Shown here piece by piece: positions 50,238-62,819 of a stretch of 64,000 bases of DNA. The notes under the pieces are model-generated. The model had not been told where the DNA came from. It did not search any database and saw only the letters and a list, made by a program, of their open reading frames with translations. Position 1 is the first letter of the stretch; every line of letters starts with the position of its first letter. This DNA is from Paratinospora sagittata (taxonomy: Eukaryota; Streptophyta; Magnoliopsida; Ranunculales; Menispermaceae): NCBI GenBank assembly GCA_035771175.1, contig JAYMFD010001271.1, forward strand, positions 1,302,001 to 1,366,000, read 5' to 3'. The position numbers and the translations under genes were made by a program.

Positions 50238-53230
50238 GTGGCACGAGATACACAAAATTTCCTTCATCATACACGTCCCATAAGAAACTTCCCAATTGTT
50301 TTTCCTTGTAGGAGCACCTCACCCAGCTTCTTCATCTCTTTAATAATCTTTGTGAAGCGTCCTATGGAATCTAGGATGTCTTCGTTCTCACTAATTCTGA
50401 AGGCATCATATAATTCCTCTAGCTTTGTCAACTTTGTTTTCTTTACTTGCTTTGTGTCTTCATGAGTAACCTTTAGGTTATCCAATTTCTCCTTGGCAGT
50501 GTCGCAGGCACAGGGTATGTTGAATTCATTAATCGAAAGACTACAGAAAAACATGTGTATGATACATTGTCATTTAATTGCTATATTTTCTTTTCTCCCG
50601 GTAGCCATACATTCTTTGCCTTCGGCACAATTACACCATTTTCAACCTTTGTGGTTGCAGAATAGTCATTTCATATAATATCCCAAACATCAAACTCATG
50701 GGATCTAGTTGTCTTATTCTTGTTTTCCAGTGCACGTAATTTTCGCCCTTAAACAGTGGAACGCAATACACAGAATTTCCCAATTGTTTTTGCTTGTGGG
50801 AGCACCTCAACCAGCTTCTTCATCTCTTTAATAATCTTTATCAAGCGTGTTACGACATCTGAGATGTCTTCGTTCTCACTAATTCTAAAGCCATCATAGG
50901 ATTCCTCCACTACTGTCAACTTTGTTTCCTTTACTTGCTTTATGTCTTCATGAGTAACTTCTAGGTTATCCCATTTCTCATTGGCAGTGTCGTAGGCATT
51001 GGGTCTGTTGAATTCATTAATCGGGAGACTACAGAAAAACATGATTATGATACCTTGTCATTTAATTGCTCTAACTACTTTTCTCCTGGTAGAAATACAT
51101 TTTTTGCCTTCGGCACAATTACGCCCTTTTCAACCTTTGTGGGTAAAGAATAGGCATTTCTTACAATAGAATAATGGGATCTAATGAAGTATCTTATTCT
51201 TGTTTTCAAGTGCAAGTAATTTCAACCCTTAAACAGTGGAACGCGATACACAAAATTTCCTTCATCATACACGTCCCCTAAGGAATTTCCCAATTGTTTT
51301 TGCTTGTAGGAGCACCACACCTAGCTTCTTGATCTTTTTAATAATCTTTGTGAATCGTCTTATGGCATCTGAGATGTCTTCGTTCTCACTAATTCTGAAG
51401 GCACCATATGATTCCTCTAGCTTTGTCAACTTTGTTTCCTTTACTTGTATTGTGTCTTCATGAGTAACCTTGATGTTATCCCATTTCTCCTTGGCATTGT
51501 CGCAGGCACAGGGTCTATAGATTTCATTAATCGAAAGATTACAGAAAAGCATGTTAATGATACATTGTCATTTAATTGCTCTAACTTCTTTTCTCTAGGT
51601 AGCCATACATTCTTTGCCTTCGGCACAATTACACCATTTTCAACCTTTGTGGTTGCAGAATAGTCATTTCATATAATATCCCAAACATCAGACTCATGGG
51701 ATCTCATGAACTGTCTTATTCTTGTATTGCAGCTCAAGTAATTTTTGCCCTTAAACAGTGGAACGCAATCCACAGAATTTCCTTCAACATACACGTCCTC
51801 TAAGCAATTTCCCAATTTTTTTTTGCTTGTGGAGCACCTCAACCAGCTTCTTCATCTCTTTAATAATCATTGTGAAAAACGTGTTATGGCATCTGAGATG
51901 TCTTCGTTCTCACTAATTCTAAAGGCATCATAGGATTCCTCCACCACTGTCAACTTTATTTTCTTTACTTGCTTTATGTCTTCATGAGTAACTTCTAGGT
52001 TATCCCATTTCTCATTGGCAGTGTCGTAGGCATTGAGTCTGTTGAATTCATTAATCGAGAGACTACAGAAAGACATGATTATGATACCTATTCATTTAAT
52101 TGCTGTAACTTCTTTTCTCCGAGTAGCAATACATTTTTTGCCTTCGGCACAATTACACCATTTTCAACCTTTGTGGGTAAAGAATAGGCATTTCTTACAA
52201 TAGAATCATGGGACCTCATGAACTATCTTATTCTTGTTTTCCAGTGCAAGTAATTTCAGCCCTTAAACAGTAGAACGCGATACACAAAATTTCCTTCATC
52301 AAACACGTCCCCTAAGGAATTTCCCAATTGTTTTTGCTTGTAGGAGCACCACACCTAGCTTCTTCATCTCATTAATAATCTTTGTGAATCGTCTTATGAC
52401 ATCTGAGATGTCTTCATTCTCACTAATTCTGAAGGCATCATATGATTCCTCTAGCTTTGCCAACTTTGTTTCTGTTACTTGCTTTGTGTCTTCATGAGTA
52501 ACCTTTATGTTATCCCATTTCTCCTTGGCATTGTCGCAGGCACATGGTCTATAGAATTCATTAATCGAAAGATTACAGAAAAGCATGTTAATGGTACATT
52601 GTCATTTAATTTCTCTAACTTCTTTTCTCCACGTGTACATACATTCTTTCCCTTCGGCACAATTACACCATTTTCAACATTTGTGGGTGCAAAATAGTCA
52701 TTTCATATAATATCCCAAACATCAGAATCATGGGATCTCATGAACTATGTCATTCTTGTTTTCCAGTGCAAGTAATTTTCTCCCTTAAACAGTGGCGATA
52801 CACAGAATTTCCTTCATCATACGTGTCATCTAAGGAATTTCTCAATTGTTTTTGCTTGTGGGAGCACCTCAACCAGCTTGTTCATCTTTTTAATAATCTT
52901 TGTGAAGCGTGTTATGGCATCTGAGATGCCTTCGTTCTCACTAATTCTAAAGGCATCATAGGATTTCTCCACCATTGTCAACTTTGTTTCCTTTACTTGT
53001 TTTGCGTCTTCACGAGTAAGCTCTAGGTTATCCCATTTCTCATTGGCAGTGTCGTAGGCACTGGGTCTGTTGAATTCATTAATCGAGAGACTACAGAAAA
53101 ACATGTTTATGATACCTTGTCATTTAATTGCTCTAACTTTTTTTCCAGGGGTAGCCATACATCTTCTGCCTTCGGCGTAATTACTCCATTTTCAAGATTT
53201 GTGGGTCCAGAATAACCATTTCTTACAATA
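50238..53230 (-). repeat. Two-monomer higher-order repeat, three copies (~1.0 kb each)
   Basis: Alternating subtypes recur. Type 1 second halves at 50267-50554, 51265-51552 and 52299-52586 have the CAGGCACAGGG or CAGGCACATGG box with YRPCACDNAKEKWDN or similar. Type 2 second halves at 50749-51042, 51867-52076 and 52826-53104 have AYDTANEKWDNLE and a VVEESYD or MVEKSYD stretch. The shift between copies two and three is 1034 bp. Copy one is shorter because of a ~35-bp deletion near 50778. Confidence 0.75.
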
Positions 53231-56200
53231 TCCCAAACATCAGACTCATGGGATCTCATGAAGTATCTTATTCTTGTTTTCTAGTGCAACTAATTTCCGC
53301 CGTTAAACGGTGGAACGCGATACACAAAATTTCCTTCATCATACACATCCAACTTCTTCATCTCTTTAATCATCTTGGTGAAGCGTGTTATGGCAACTTA
53401 GATGTATTTGTTCTCACTAATTCTGAAGGTATCATTGGATTCCTCAAACTTTCTCAACTTTGTTTCCTTTACTTGCTTTGTGTCTTCATGAGTAACTTAT
53501 AGGTTATCCCATTTCTCCTTGGCATTGTCGCAGATACTGGGTCCGTTGAATTCATTAATGGAATGACTATAGAAAATCATGTTCATGATACCTTGTCATT
53601 TATTTGCACTAACTTCTTCTCTCCGGGTAGCCATACATTCTTTGCCTTCCGCACAATTACACCATTTTCAACCTTTGTGGGTCAGGAATAACAATTTCAT
53701 ACAATATACTAAACATAACACTTATGGGATCTCATGAAGTATCATATTCTTGTTTTTCCAGTGCAAGTAATTTTCGCCCTTACACAGTGGAACGCGATAC
53801 ATAGAATTTCCTTCATTATACATGTCCCTTAAGGAATTTCCCAATTGTTTTTGCTTGTGGGAGCACCTCACCCAGCTTCTTCACGCCTTTAATAATCTTT
53901 GTGAAGTGTGTTATGGAATCTGAGATGTCTTCATTCTCACTAATTCTGAAGGCATCATAGAATTCCTCCAGCTTTGTCAACATTGTTTCTTTTACTTCCT
54001 TTATGTCTTCATGAGTAACTTCTACGTTATCCCATTTCTCCATGGCAGTGTCGCAGGCACTGGGTCTGTTGAATTCATTAATCGAGAGATTATAGAAAAG
54101 AATGTTTATGATACCTTCACTTTTAATTACTCTAACTACTTTTCACCGGGTAGCCATACATTCTTTGTCCTTCGCACAATTACACCATTTTCCACTTTTG
54201 TGGGTGCAGAATATCCATTTCTAACAATATCCCAAACATCAGAATCATGAGATCTCATAAAGTATCTTATTCTTTATTTTTCAGTGCAAGTAATTTCCGC
54301 CTATGAAAAGTGGAGGGCAATTACACCATTTTCAACCTTGTCATTTAATTGCTCTAAGTTCTTTTCTCCGGGTAGCCATACATTTTTTGCCTTCGACACA
54401 ATTACACCATTTTCAACCTTTGTGGTGCATAATAGCCACTTCTTACAACACCCCAAACATCAGACTCATTGGATCTCATGAAATATCTTATTCTTATTTT
54501 CCAGTGCAAGTTATTTCCGCCCTTAAACAGTGGAACGCGATACACCGAATTTCTTCCATCATACATGTCACCTAAGGAATTTTCCAATTGTTTTTGCTTG
54601 TGGGAGCACCTCAGCCAGCGTCTTCATCTCTTTAATAATCTTGGTATCTTAGGATTCCTCTAGCTTTGTTAACTTTATTCCTTTACTTGCTTTGTGTCTT
54701 CATGAGTAACTTCTAGGTTAACTCCCAATTCTCCTACGCAATGCCGCAGTCACTAGCTGTGTTGAATTCATTAATCTAAGACTACAGAAAAGCATGTTTA
54801 CGAGACCTTGTCATTTAATTGGTCTAAATTCTTTTCTACGGGTAGCGATACATTCTTTGTCTTCCGCACAATTACACCATTTTCAACTTTTGTGGGTGCA
54901 GAATAACCATTTCTTACAATATCCCAAACATTAGAATCGTGGGATCTCATGAAGTATCTTATTCTTGTTTTCCAGTGCAAGTAATTTCAACCCTTAAATA
55001 GTGGAACGCGATACACAGACTTTCCTTCATCATACATGTCCCCTAAGGAATTTCCCAATTATTTTTGCTAGTGAAAGCACCTCACCCAGCTTCTTCACCA
55101 ATTTAATATTCTTGGTAAAACGGGTAATGGCTTCTGAGATTTCTACGTTCTCACTAATTCTGAAGGCATCAGAGGATTCCTTCAGCTTTCTCAACTTTGT
55201 TTCCATTACTTGTTTTGTGTTTTCATGAGTAATTTCTAGCATTTCTTATTGACAGGTCACAGGCACTGGGTCTGTTGAAATGATTAATCGAAAGATTACG
55301 GAAAAGCTTGTTTATGATACCTTGTAATTTAATTTCTATAACTTCTTTTCTCCGGGTAGCTATACATTTTTTGCCTTCCGCACAATTACATCATTTTCAA
55401 CCTTTGTGGGTCCAGAATAACCATTGCTTACAATATCCCAAACATTAGACGCATGGGATCTCAGGAAGTATCTTATTCTTCTTTTCACTTGCAAGTAATT
55501 TTTGCCCTTAAACAGTTGAACGCGAATTATAGAATTTCCTTCATCATACATGTCCCGTAAGAAATTTCCCAATTGTTTTTACTTGTGGGAATACCTCACT
55601 CAGCTTCTTCATCTCATTAATAATCTTGGTAAAATGTGTTATGGCTTCTGAGAGTTCCACGTTCTCACTAATTATGAAGGCATCATAGGATTCCTCCAGC
55701 TTTGTCAACTTTGTATCCTTTACTTTCTTTGTGTCTTCACGAGTGACTTCACGAGTGACTTCAAGGTTACCTCATTTCTCCTTCGTAGTGTCGTAGACAC
55801 TGGGTCTACTGAAGTCATTAATCGAAACACTACAGAAAAAAATGTTTATGATACCTTGTCATTTGATTGCTCTAAATTCTTTTCTCCGGGTAGCCATACA
55901 TTCTCTGACTTCTGCACAATTACACTATTTTCAACCTCTGTGATTGCAGAAAAGCCATTTCTTACAATATCGCAAACATCTGACTCATGGGATCTCAAGA
56001 AGTATCTTATTATTGTTTTTCCAGTGCAAGTAATTTTTGCCCTTTAACAGTGGAACGCGATGCACAAAATTTCTTTCATCATACATGTCCCCTAAGGAAT
56101 TTCCCAATTATTTTTGCTTGAGGGAGCACCTCACCCATGTTCTTCATGTCTGTAATAATCTTTGTGAAGCATGTTATAAAATCTGAGATGTCTTCGTTCT

Positions 56201-56890
56201 CACTAATTCTAAATGCATCATTGGATTCCTCCAGCTTTGTTAACTTTGTTTCTTTTACTTGCTTTATGTCTGCATGAGTAACCTTTAGGTTATCCCATTT
56301 CTCCTTGGCAGTGTTGGAGGCACTGGGTCTGCTGACTTCATTAATCGGAAGACTAAAGAGAATCATGTTTATGATACCTTGTCATTTAATTGCTCTAACT
56401 TCTGTTCTCCAGGTTGCTATACGTTCTTTGCCTTCGGTACAACTACACCATTTTCAATCTTTGTGGGCCCAGAATAACCATTTCTTACAATATCCCAAAC
56501 ATCAGACTCACGGGATCTCATGAAGTATCTTATTCTTGGTTTCCAGTGCAAGTAATTTCCGCTCGTGAACAGTAGAGGGCGATTCATAGAATTTCCTTCA
56601 TCATACATGTCTTCTAAAGAATTTCCCAATTTTTTTGGCTTGTGGGAGTTCCTCACCCAGCTTTTTCATATCTTTAATAATCTTGGTAAAGCGTGTTATG
56701 GCTTTTGAGTTTTCCACGTTCTCACTAATTCTTAAGGCATCATAGGATTATTTCAGCTTTGTCAACTTTGTGTCCTTTACTTTCTTTGTGTCTTCATGAG
56801 TGACTTCAAGGTTATCCCATTTCTCCTTCGCAGTGTCGCAGACACTGGGTCTATTGAATTCATTAATCGAAAGACTACAGAAAAACATGT

Positions 56891-58293
56891 TTATGATACC
56901 TTGTCATTTAATAGCTCTAAATTCTTTTCTCCGGGTAGCCATACATTCTTTGACTTCGGCACAATTACACTATTTTCAACCTCTGTTATTGCAGAATAGC
57001 CATTTCGTACAATATCCCAAATATCAGACTCATGGGATCTTAGGAAGTATCTTATTCTTGTTTTTCCAGTGCAAGTAATTTTTGCCCTTAAACAGTGGAA
57101 CGCGATAAACAAAATTTCCTTCATCATACATTTCCCCTAAGGAATTTCCCAATTGTTTTTGCTTTTGGGAGCATCTCACCCAGCTTCTTCATGTCTTTAA
57201 TAATCTTTGTGAAGCGTGTTATGGAATCTGAGATGTCTTCGTTCTCACGAATTCTAAAGGCATCATAAGATTTCTCCAGCTTTGTCAACTTTGTTTCTTT
57301 TACTTGTTTTATGTCTTCATGAGTAACCTCTAGGTTATTCCATTTCTCCTTGGCAGTGTCGGAGGCACTGGGTCTGTTGATATTATTATTTGAAAGACTA
57401 AAGAAAAACATGTTTATGATACATTGTCATTTAATTGCTCTGCCCTTGAACAGTGGAGGGCGATTCATAGAATTTTCTTCATCATACATGTCCTCTGTAG
57501 AATTTTCCAATTGTTTTGGCTTGTGGGAGCACCTCACCCAGCTTCTTCATATCTTTAATAATCTTCGTAAAGCGTGTTATGGCTTCTGAGATTTCCACAT
57601 TCTCACTAATTCTGAAGGCATCATAAGATACCTCCAGCTTTCTCAACTTTGTTTCCTTTACTTGCTTTGTGTCTTCATGGGTAACTTTTAGGTTATCCCA
57701 TTTCTACTTGACAGTGTCGCAGGCACTTGGTCTGTTGAATTCATTAAACGAAAGACTACAAAAAAGCTTGTTTGTGATACCTTGTCATTTAATTGCTCTG
57801 ACTTCTCTTCTCAGGGTAGCCATAAATTCTTCGCCTTCTGCACAATTACACCTTTTTCAACATTTGTGGGTGCAGAATAGCCATTTCTTACAATATCCCA
57901 AATATCAGACTCATGGGATCTCATGAAGTATCTTATTCTTGTTTTCTAGTGCAAGTAATTTCTGCCCTTAAATAGTGGAAGATGATACACAAAATTTTCG
58001 TCATCATACTTGTCCCCAAAAGGATTTCCCAATTGTTTTTGCTTCTGGGAGCACCTCACCCAACTTCTTCATCTCTTTAATAATCTTCGTGAAGCGAGTT
58101 ATGGCATTTGAGATGTCCTCATTCTCACTAATTCTTAAGCCATCATATGATTCCTCCAGCTTTGTCAACTTTGTTTCCTTTACTTGTTTTATGTCTTCAT
58201 GAGTATCCTTTAGGTTATCCCATTTCTCCTTGGCAGTGTCACAGGCACTGGGTCTGTTGAATTCATTAATCAAAAGACTACAGAAAAACATGT
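56891..58293 (-). repeat. 1403-bp higher-order repeat, copy 1
   Basis: Contains two full monomers and one monomer cut by a ~163-bp internal deletion at about 57441 (TTAATTGCTC joined to TGCCCTTGAACAG); 522 + 522 + 359 gives 1403. Frames at 56891, 57350, 57975 and 58004 recur at +1403 or +1404. The first half at 56891-57127 has an unusual TCTGTGATTGCAG-type end (EVENSVIVPK). Confidence 0.82.
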
Positions 58294-59696
58294 TTATGAT
58301 ACCTTGTCATTTAATTGCTCTAAATTCTTTTCTCCGGGTAGCCATACATTCTTTGACTTCGGCACAATTACACCATTTTCAACCTCTGTGATTGCAGAAT
58401 AGCCATTTCGTACAATATCCCAAATATCAGACTCATGGGATCTCAGGAAGTATCTTATTCTTGTTTTTCCAATGCAAGTAATTCTTGCCCTTAAACAGTG
58501 GAACACGATAAACAAAATTTCCTTCATCATACATATCCCCTAAGGAATTTCCCAATTGTTTTTTACTTTTGGGAGCATCTCACCTAGCTTCTTCATGTCT
58601 TTAATAATCTTTGTGAAGCGTGTTATGGAATCTGAGATGTCTTCGTTCTCACTAATTCTAAAGGCATCATAAGATTTTTACAGCTTTATCAACTTTGTTT
58701 CTTTTACTTGCTTAATGTCTTCATGAGTAACCTTTAGGTTATTCCATTTCTCCTTGGCAGTGTCGGAGGCACTGGGTCTGTTGATATTATTATTTGAAAG
58801 ACTAAAGAAAAACATGTTTATGATACCTTGTCATTTAATGGCTCTGCCTTTGAACAGTGGAGGGCGATTCATAGAATTTTCTTCATCAAACATGTCTTCT
58901 ATAGAATTTTCCTATTGTTTTGGCTTGTGGGAGCACCTCACCCAGCTTCTTCATATCTTTAATAATCTTGGTAAAGCGTGTTATGGCTTCTGAGATTTCC
59001 ACATTCTCACTAATTCTGAAGGCATCATAAAATGCCTTCAGCTTTCTCAACTTTGTTTCCTTTACTTGCTTTGTGTCTTCATGGGTAACTTTTAGGGTAT
59101 CCCATTTCTCCTTGACAGTGTCGCAGGCACTTGGTCTGTTGAATTCATTAAACGAAAGACTACAAAAAGCTTGTTTATGATACCTTGTCATTTAATTACT
59201 CTGACTTCTTTTCTCAGGGTAGTCATAAATTCTTCGCCTTCGGCACAATTACACCTTTTTCAACCTTTGTGGGTGCAGAATAGCCATTTCTTACAATATC
59301 CCAAATATCAGACTCATGGGATCTCATGAAGTATCTTATTCTAGTTTTCCAGTGCAAGTAATTTCTGCCCTTAAATAGTGGAAGATGATACACAAAATTT
59401 TCGTCATCATACTTGTCCCCTAAAGGATTTCCAAATTGTTTTTGCTTGTGGGAGCACCTCACCCAACTTCTTCATTTCTTTAATAACCTTTGTGAAGCGA
59501 GTTATGGCATTTGAGATGTCCTCATTCTCACTAATTCGTAAGGCATCATATGATTCCTCTAGCTTTGTCAACTTTGTTTCCTTTACTTGTTTTATGTCTT
59601 CATGAGTATCCTTTAGGTTATCCCATTTCTCCTTTGCAGTGTCACAGGCACTGGGTCTGTTGAATTCATTAATCGAAAGACTACAGAAAAACATGT
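58294..59696 (-). repeat. 1403-bp higher-order repeat, copy 2
   Basis: Repeats copy 1 with the same private deletion (CATTTAATGGCTCTGCCTTTG at about 58829-58850), so the deletion happened before the duplication. It differs from copy 1 by scattered substitutions and is clearly older than the B/B' pair at 12-15 kb. Confidence 0.82.
59407..59694 (-). pseudogene. Gag C-terminal half (UBN2-like), open frame of reference monomer
   Basis: This 95-residue frame is offset by -1 from the preceding half. It carries FFCSLSINEFNRPSACDTAK, then EKWDNLKDTHEDIKQVKETK and a charged helical tail, MKKLGEVLPQAKTIWK. These match the order of conserved positions in Copia UBN2/retrotran_gag_2 domains (F-x-LS-x-EFNR, TAKEKWD, VKETKL, RFTKI). 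It ends at a stop created where the unit joins the next copy. The ATG-like start is an ordinary internal Met, not evidence of separate translation. Confidence 0.8.
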
Positions 59697-59936
59697 TTAC
59701 GATACCTTATCATTTAATTTCTCTAACTTCTTTTCTCCGGGTAGCCATAGATTCTTTGCCTTCGGCACAATTATACCATTTTCAACCTTTGTGGGTACAG
59801 AATAACCATTTCTTACAATACCCCAAACATCAGACACATGTGATCTCATGAAGTATCTTATTCTTGTTTTCCAGTGCAAGTAATTTTTGCCATTAAACAG
59901 TGGAACGCGATACACAAAATTTTCTTCATCATACAT
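59415..59936 (-). repeat. Reference monomer: 522-bp unit from a Copia Gag 5' region
   Basis: This is the best example of a full unit. On the minus strand it starts at the ATG at 59936 (MYDEENFVYRVPLFNG) and ends where the next unit's degenerate start codon begins; the length is exactly 522 bp. The first half reads as a DUF4219-like Gag N-terminus (NYLHWKTRIRYFMRSH, GIVRNGYSVPTK, VIVPKAKNLWLPGEKKLEKL). The second half reads as a UBN2-like Gag core (INEFNRPSACDTAKEKWD, KQVKETKLTKLEESYDALRI, MKKLGEVLPQAKTI). The halves meet near 59691-59715, where the frame changes by -1. The family assignment rests on motif resemblance to plant Copia Gag proteins. The exact Copia lineage (SIRE- or Tork-like) is not resolved. 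Confidence 0.88.
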
Positions 59937-59984
59937 GTCCCCTATGGAATTTCCAAATCGTTTTTGCTTGTGCGAGCACCTCAA
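59697..59984 (-). pseudogene. Gag N-terminal half (DUF4219-like), open frame of reference monomer
   Basis: This is a 95-residue open frame. The first 16 residues come from out-of-frame reading of the previous unit's end, and the likely ancestral start is the ATG at 59936. Hallmarks are the aromatic-rich NYLHWKTRIRYF segment, W-G-I-V before NGYS, and a lysine-rich PKAKNLWLPGEKKLEKL helix. In intact Copia Gag this segment leads straight into the UBN2 core. Here it runs to a stop just after LNDKVS because of the frameshift. It has no protease, reverse transcriptase or zinc knuckle and cannot be an active Gag. Confidence 0.8.
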
Positions 59985-60218
59985 CCAGCTTCTTTATCTC
60001 TTTAAAAAAATTTGTGAAGCGTGTTATGGCATCTGAGATGTCTTCGTTCTCACTAATTCTGAAGGCATCAAAGGATTCCTCCAGCTTTGTTAACTTTGTT
60101 TCCTTTACTTCCTTTGTGTCTTCATGAGTAACTTCTAAGTTATCCCATTTCTCTTTGGCAGTGTCCCAGGCGCTGAGTCTATTGAATTCATTAATCAAAA
60201 TACTCCAGAAAAGCATGT

Positions 60219-60668
60219 TCACGGTACCTTGTCATTTAATTGCTCTAATTTCTTTTCTCTGGGTAGCCATACATTTTTTGCCTTCGGCACAATTACACCA
60301 TTTTCAACCTTTGTGGGTGCAGAATTGCCATTTCTTACAATTTCCCAAACACGAGACTCATAAGGTCTCACGAAGTATCTTATTCTTGTTTTCCAGTGCA
60401 AGTAATTTCCGCCCTTAAACAGTGGATCGCGATTCACAGAATTTCCTTCATCATACATGTCCCCTCCGGAATTTTCCAAATATTTGTGCTTGTGGGAGCA
60501 CCTCACCCAGCTTGTTCGTCTCTTTATAATCTTCGGAAAGCGTGTTATGGGATGTGAGATGTCTTCATTCTCACTAATTCTAAAGGCATCATAGGATTCC
60601 TCCAACTTTTTCAACTTTTTTTCATTTACTTTCTTTGTGTCTTCATGAGTTACTTCTAGGTTTCCCAT
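60219..60668 (-). pseudogene. 149-residue frame fusing the end of one Gag unit to the start of the next
   Basis: This is the longest open frame in the array. A one-base deletion (plus strand CTCTTTATAATC instead of CTCTTTAATAATC, near 60522) shifts the UBN2-half frame so it passes through RRTSWVRCSHKHKYLENS into the next unit's start, MYDEGNSVNRDPLFKGGNYL, and on to its DUF4219-like half. It is therefore a reversed-order fusion (UBN2 part then DUF4219 part) created by array geometry, not an ancestral Gag. Confidence 0.72.
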
Positions 60669-60974
60669 TTCTCCTTGCCAGTGTCCCAGACACTTGGTCT
60701 GCTAAAATTCATTAATCAAAATACTATAGAAAAGCATGTTTATGATACCTTGTCATTTAATTTCTCTAACTTCTTTTCTCCGGGTAGCCATTCATTTTTT
60801 GAAGTCCGGACAATTACACCATTTTCAGCCTTTGCGGGTGCAGAATAGCCGATTCTTACAATATCCCAAACATCAGAATCATGGGATCTCAAGAAGTGTC
60901 TTAATCTTGTCTTCCAGTGCAAGTAATTTTTGCCCTTAAACAATGGAACGCGATTCACCAAATCTCCTTCATCA

Positions 60975-62475
60975 AACATGTCCCCTAAAGAATTTCCAAA
61001 ATTATTTTTGGTTGTGGGAGCACCTCGCCTAGCTTCTTCATCTCTTTAATTTTCTTTGTGAAGTGTTTCATGGCATATGAGATGTGTTCATTCTCACTAT
61101 TTCTGAAGGCATCTTATGATTCTTCCAGCTTTGTCAACTTTGTTTCCTTTACTTCTTTTATATCTTCATGAGTAACATTTACGTTATCCCATTTCTCGCC
61201 GGTAGTGTTGCAGGCACTTGGTCTGTTGAATTCATTAATCGAAAGACTACAGAAAAACGTTTTATGATACCTTTTTATTTAATTGCTCTAACTTATTTTC
61301 TCCGGGTAGCCATATATTCTTTTCCTTTAGTAAAATTAAACCATTTTCAACCTTTGTGGGTCAAGAATAACCATTTCTTACAATATCACAAACATAAGAC
61401 TCATGTGAACTCATGAAGTATCTTATTATTGTTTTCCAGTGCAAGTAATTTTCGCCCTTAAACAGTGGAACACGATACACAAAATTTCCATCATCATACA
61501 TGTCCCTAAGGAATTACCCAATTGTTTTTGCTTGTGGGAACACCTCACCCAGCTTCTTCATCTCTTTAATAAACTTTGTGAAGCGTGTTCTGGCATCTGA
61601 GATGTCTTCGTTCTCAGTAATTCTCAAGGCATCATAGGATTCTGCCAGCTTTGTCAACTTTGCTAGATTTACTTGCTCGGTCTGTTGAATTCATTAATAT
61701 AAAGACAATAGAAAGCACGTTTATGATACCTTGTCATTTAATTGCTCTAACTTGGTTTCTCCGGGTAGCCATACATTCTTTGCCTTCGGCACAATTTCAC
61801 CATTTTCAACCTTTGTGGTTGCAGAATAGCCATTTCTTACAATATCCCGAACATCTGACTCATGGATCTCATGAAGTGTCATATTCTTATCTTCCAGTGC
61901 AAGTAATTTCAGCCCTTAAATAGTGGAACGCGATGCACAGAATTTTCTTCATCATACATGTCTCCTAAGGAATTTCCCAATTGTTTTTTTGCTTGTGGGA
62001 GCACCTCACCCAGCTTCTTCATCTATTTAATAATCTTTGTTAAGTGTGTTATGGAATCTGAGATGTCTTCATTCTCACTAATTCTAAAGGCATCATATGA
62101 CTCTTCCAGCTTTGACAACTTTGTTTCCTTTACTTGCTTCATGTCTTCATGAGTAACCTTTTGGTTATCCCGTTCTTCCTAGGCAGTGTAGCAGCAGGCA
62201 CAGGGTCTGTTGAATTCATTAATCTAAAGACTACAGAAAAGCAAGTTTATGATACCTTGTCATTTAATTGCTCTAACTTCTTTTCTCCGGGTAGCCATGC
62301 ATCTTTGCCTTCGGCACAATTATACCATTTTCAACCTTTGTAGCTCCAGAATAACCATTGCTTACAATATCCCAAACGTCAGACTCATGGGATCTCATGA
62401 AGTATCTTGTTCTTGTCTTCCAGTGCACGTAATTGTTTCCCTTAAACAGTGGAAAGCGATGCACAGAATTTCGTT
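60975..62475 (-). repeat. ~1.5-kb three-monomer higher-order repeat, copy 1
   Basis: Landmarks shared with the next copy at +1501 to +1507 bp are CTCTTTAATTTTCTTTGTGA (61042 and 62549), GTAGTGTTGCAGG or CAGTGTTGCAGGCACTTGG (61203 and 62705), a ~75-bp deletion joining GCTAGATTTACTTGCTCGG (61662) or GTTAGATTTACTTGCTCGG (63171), and GGTAGCCATGCATCTTTGCC (62291 and 63792). Confidence 0.78.
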
Positions 62476-62819
62476 CATAAAACATGTCCCCTAAAGAATT
62501 TCCAAATTGTTTTTGGCTGTGGGAGCACCTCACCCAGATTCTTCATCTCTTTAATTTTCTTTGTGATGTTTGTTATGGCATCTGAGATTTCTTTATTGTC
62601 ACTAATTCTGAAGGCATCATATGATTCTTCCAGCTTTGTCAACTTTGTTTCCTTTACTCCTTTTATATCTTCATGAGTAACCTTTACGTTATCCCATTTT
62701 TCCCTGGCAGTGTTGCAGGCACTTGGTCTGTTGAATTCATTAATCGAAAGACTACAGAAAAGCGTGTTTATGATACCTTGTCTTTTAATTGCTCTAACTT
62801 TTTTTCCCCGGGTAGCCAT
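62475..62819 (-). pseudogene. Gag UBN2-like half, 114-residue frame
   Basis: The frame starts MATRGKKVRAIKRQGIINTL, an off-frame lead allowed by loss of the usual TGA, then reads the core FCSLSINEFNRPSACNTARE and a tail ending GKFF- or WKFFRGHVL-like. The corresponding frame in the previous repeat copy (about 60.97-61.31 kb) is broken by a deletion at 61255. Confidence 0.62.

Noticed and set aside
2158..62676. Plus-strand frames of ~75 residues (MERDTQNFLHHTCPLRNFPI type)
   Set aside because: Antisense shadow of the monomer junction and UBN2 tail; their starts depend on one variable ATG in the GTGGAACGCGATAC region.
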